NCBI GenBank assembly: GCA_035297385.1
Contig: DATGZD010000049.1
Span: 13,966 to 77,965 of the forward strand
Direction: 5' to 3'
DNA length: 64,000 nucleotides
Source of the DNA: UBA11855 sp035297385
GTDB lineage: Archaea > Thermoproteota > Bathyarchaeia > Bathyarchaeales > Bathycorpusculaceae
Positions 61,509 to 64,000 of this stretch are shown piece by piece (within the stretch, counting starts at the first letter, position 1; each line of letters begins with the position of its first letter). Below the pieces are notes generated by a model that saw nothing but the letters and a program-made list of their open reading frames with translations, had not been told where the DNA came from and ran no database searches. The position numbers were made by a program, and so were the translations under genes.

Positions 61509-63898
61509 TTGAATTCAACTCCACTGCTTAAGGTTGCTTTCCAACTTTTGCGTAGATCAGTTTGTGAGATATCTGCTTTAATAGTCCCATCTAAACCTCT
61601 AACTATGAATCTTGGGTTGCTCGTTATTTTTCCGATTTCGGCGAATATTTTTCCTTTCATTGATAGTTCAAATTCTGCTTTAGATTCCTCAGAGACTTCT
61701 ATAAGGAAACGACTATTTGACTCAGCGAATAAGATATGATCATCACGATCAAGTCCGTTTCTTGGTGCCTTCGCTAAATCCAATTCTATTCCAAATCCAC
61801 CTGCCAGAGCCATCTCGGCTGCAGCAACTCCTAATCCACCTTCAGATAGGTCATGGCAAGCTTTGATTAAGCCTAAATCAATCGTCTTAGTGATTGCCTC
61901 AAAAGTTTTCTTAGCTGTCAGTTTGTTAACTCTCGGAACGTTTTTTCCAATATGGCCTAGTAACTTGTAGTATTCAGAGCCGCCCATCTCGTTTAGGGTT
62001 TCACCCACAACATAAAGTGCATCGCCGGGTTTTTTGGTCTCCATCGATACGATTGAATGAATATCGGGCACAATTCCAATTGCTGTGATTAGCAGTGTTG
62101 GCGTGATTGGACCCATCGGGGATTCATTGTATAGGCTATCTTTTCCTGAAATGAAAGGTGCATCGAAAGCTGTTGCATATTCATAGCATGCTTCACAGGC
62201 TCTAACTAATGAGCCTAATCTTTCAGGTTTTTCAGGGTTGCCCCATGTAAAATTATCCAACAACGCTATACGTCGTCCACCAACGGCGATATTGTTTCTT
62301 ATTGCTTCATCTATGGCTGAGGCAGCCATCCAATAAGCATCGATTTTACCATAGTTTGGGTTGATTCCGCATGAGATCACTAAACCTTTACATGAATCAT
62401 CAAGCGGTTTAATGACTGCCGCATCGTTTGGTCCTGCATACTGTCCTTGTAATGGTTTCAGTGCTGTATTGCCCTTGACCTCATGATCATAGGTTCGAAT
62501 GACACTTTCTTTACTAGCAATATTTGGCGCTCTCAGTAGTTGTAGCAATACATTCGAGAGATTCTCAGGTTCAGAAAAGACAGGTTCATCGAAAATAGGA
62601 TTCTCAAATACTGCTGTTTTCATACTTGATGGAGCTGTGAAGAGAAAATTCATTTCTATTTTGGCAACTGTCTCATTATGATAACGGAGCACTAAGCAAT
62701 TTTCTTGTGTTAGTTTTCCTATAACGGTAGCGGCAACATCTTCCTTGGCAAAAACTTGCAAGACTTTCTCCAAGTTCTTCGTTGGTACTGTTAGAAGCAT
62801 ACGTTCTTGCGATTCGGAGATGTAGATTTCCCACGGTGCCAAACCAGCATACTTCAGTGGCACCTTGTCCAGTTCTACTGTTGCCCCACAATCGAAACGG
62901 TTAGCTGTTTCGCCAACAGCCGATGATAAGCCGCCACCACCTAAATCCGTGACAGAAGAGCCAAGCTCAAGGTCGCGAATTTCGATGACTGCACGTTTCA
63001 ATTTTTCTTCTTCGATTGGGTCAGCAATTTGTACGGCTGGCCGACTTATTTCTTCTGATTTTTCTGTAAGTTCAGCAGACGCAAAGGTTACGCCATGTAT
63101 GCCATCACGTCCTGTTTTGCCTCCTGCTAATAGGAGTAAATGTTCTGCTTTCGCATCCTTCTTGAACTTCTTCAAGGGTAATAATCCTATGCAGCCACAA
63201 TAGACTGTAACGTTTCCTGTATAACTTTCATCAAAACATATGGCACCATTAACAGTCGGGATGCCCATGTTATTGCCATAGGCACCTATGCCTGCAGTTA
63301 CACCCATATAGACATATTTTGGATGCTTCACTCCAGGAGCTAATTTATTGTAATCATAGTCTAACGGTCCAAAACCCAACACGTCTGTGCAAGCGATTGG
63401 ATCAGCCCAAACACCCAAGATGTCACGGATGACACCGCCCACACCGGTAGCTGCGCCACCAAAAGGCTCTACGGCGGAAGGATGGTTGTGGGTTTCAACT
63501 TTGGCTGCTATACCATAGTCTTTCTCAAAAGCAACAATTCCTGCGTTATCTTCAAAGACACTAAAGCACCAATTTGGATTAATTTCTCTGGTAGCTTTAG
63601 CAATGTAGGTTTTGAATAAACTGTTGATTTCTCTATCAGGCAACTGTATTTTGCCCTTGAATGTCTTGTGATAACAATGCTCAGACCATGTTTGCCCAAT
63701 GGTTTGAAGCTCAAGGTCGGTTGGGTATCTATTTTGCTTTTTGAAGTAAGCTTGGACAGTTTTCATCTCTTTTAGGCTCAGGCATAAACCAAGCTCATCA
63801 CTAATCTCCATAAGTTGGTCATCAGAAGCTTCTCGCAGATTTATTTTGATTAGAGAAGAGATCGTTTTTGATTGGACAAACAGGTCAGCTGTTTTCAT
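61505..63898 (-). CDS. purL: Phosphoribosylformylglycinamidine synthase subunit PurL
   Basis: Synthase subunit of FGAM synthase, 797 residues, at the long end for the small-PurL type. TWSEHCYHKTFKG, KVETHNHPSAVEPFGGAATG, GGKTGRDGIHG and ISGKDSLYNE are the standard ATP and substrate motifs. Start ATG at 63898 overlaps the purS stop (ATGA). It needs PurS and PurQ as partners, both adjacent. Confidence 0.97.
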   Translation of the reverse strand: MKTADLFVQSKTISSLIKINLREASDDQLMEISDELGLCLSLKEMKTVQAYFKKQNRYPTDLELQTIGQTWSEHCYHKTFKGKIQLPDREINSLFKTYIAKATREINPNWCFSVFEDNAGIVAFEKDYGIAAKVETHNHPSAVEPFGGAATGVGGVIRDILGVWADPIACTDVLGFGPLDYDYNKLAPGVKHPKYVYMGVTAGIGAYGNNMGIPTVNGAICFDESYTGNVTVYCGCIGLLPLKKFKKDAKAEHLLLLAGGKTGRDGIHGVTFASAELTEKSEEISRPAVQIADPIEEEKLKRAVIEIRDLELGSSVTDLGGGGLSSAVGETANRFDCGATVELDKVPLKYAGLAPWEIYISESQERMLLTVPTKNLEKVLQVFAKEDVAATVIGKLTQENCLVLRYHNETVAKIEMNFLFTAPSSMKTAVFENPIFDEPVFSEPENLSNVLLQLLRAPNIASKESVIRTYDHEVKGNTALKPLQGQYAGPNDAAVIKPLDDSCKGLVISCGINPNYGKIDAYWMAASAIDEAIRNNIAVGGRRIALLDNFTWGNPEKPERLGSLVRACEACYEYATAFDAPFISGKDSLYNESPMGPITPTLLITAIGIVPDIHSIVSMETKKPGDALYVVGETLNEMGGSEYYKLLGHIGKNVPRVNKLTAKKTFEAITKTIDLGLIKACHDLSEGGLGVAAAEMALAGGFGIELDLAKAPRNGLDRDDHILFAESNSRFLIEVSEESKAEFELSMKGKIFAEIGKITSNPRFIVRGLDGTIKADISQTDLRKSWKATLSSGVEFK

Positions 63899-64000
63899 TG
63901 TTGCTCCTCAATAGTAATTGTGTAATTATCCTTTGTTGGGTTTGCCAGAAGCCGTCTACTCATCTCTTCTGCTTTTGTTTTTGCTTCTTTTGATGATGAA
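63895..64000 (-). CDS. purS: PurS subunit, C-terminal part
   Basis: The last 34 residues of a small protein run to the window edge: KAEEMSRRLLANPTKDNYTI then TIEEQQ. This matches the C terminus of PurS, the small structural subunit that bridges PurL and PurQ (CEKLLANPVIEDYEI-type ending). Its TGA overlaps the purL ATG. The start is outside the window. Confidence 0.85.
   Translation of the reverse strand, partial: SSSKEAKTKAEEMSRRLLANPTKDNYTITIEEQQ

Noticed and set aside
1..64000. tRNA, rRNA, CRISPR, IS or phage genes
   Set aside because: I looked through the intergenic gaps on both strands and saw no tRNA B-box-like sequence, regularly spaced repeat array, transposase or phage gene. A covariance-model scan would be needed to exclude small RNAs.

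Overview
The window is a gene-dense, moderately AT-rich stretch of an archaeal chromosome. Eukaryote-like ribosomal proteins (L44e, S27e, S25e, S26e, S17e), aIF2-alpha, Nop10, RpoK, MCM and GINS, FEN1, a thermosome, Alba and a histone rule out bacteria. S25e and S26e together with a histone, H4MPT-type C1 chemistry and large beta-propeller surface proteins point to the TACK group, most likely an uncultured Bathyarchaeia-like lineage. This is an inference from gene content; no 16S gene is present. No tRNA, rRNA, CRISPR array, IS element or prophage was recognised.

Layout. 0-3.2 kb: start of a Cdc48/VAT ATPase, aEF1B, a Zn-ribbon protein and FEN1. 3.1-9.6 kb: Pcm, GlmS, an HTH/surface-domain fusion, DUF371, Trm5 and RtcA. 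9.7-13.7 kb: small unknowns, acylphosphatase, glutamate dehydrogenase and UDP-GlcNAc 2-epimerase. 13.7-18.8 kb: the conserved archaeal replication-translation block L44e-S27e-aIF2alpha-Nop10-PAC2 followed by GINS-MCM, all on the minus strand. 19.2-24.3 kb: a large secreted beta-propeller protein, a TrmB-type regulator and a tetraether-synthase-like radical SAM enzyme. 24.3-35.6 kb: S25e, a cyclophilin-like protein, a NAD-kinase-like protein, TrpB2 with a divergent ACT regulator, thermosome-RpoK, dihydroorotase, a CBS protein, DUF4438, S26e and an archaetidylinositol-phosphate synthase. 35.7-40 kb: Alba with a structured leader and a glycan cluster (GT4, a shortened GT4 paralogue, HTH, GH57 amylase). 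40-44.3 kb: a run of small stress-type proteins (C2H2 fingers, CsbD, hemerythrin, DUF421) that looks accessory. 44.5-54.6 kb: TldD/PmbA, EndoQ, an FMN reductase, SAM hydrolase, MoaD-like, glycerate kinase, S17e, TatD and histone. 54.8-64 kb: purine biosynthesis, with purF-purD running into a HAD-Ftr-PfkB trio and converging on purS-purL-purQ.

Genes are tightly packed with ATGA/TAATG overlaps. TTG starts are very common (cdc48, fen1, rtcA, trm5, gins, nop10, thermosome, S26e, S17e, csbD, tldD, pmbA, the GH57 gene and others). Several conserved genes have no ATG/GTG/TTG at all where the family starts: rpoK (ACG), purF (ATA) and a small basic protein (ATT), with a possible fourth case in the trmB-like gene. 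In purF and the small protein the odd codon sits at ideal Shine-Dalgarno spacing. This, and the HAD-Ftr-PfkB trio transferred into a purine operon, are the most unusual things here.
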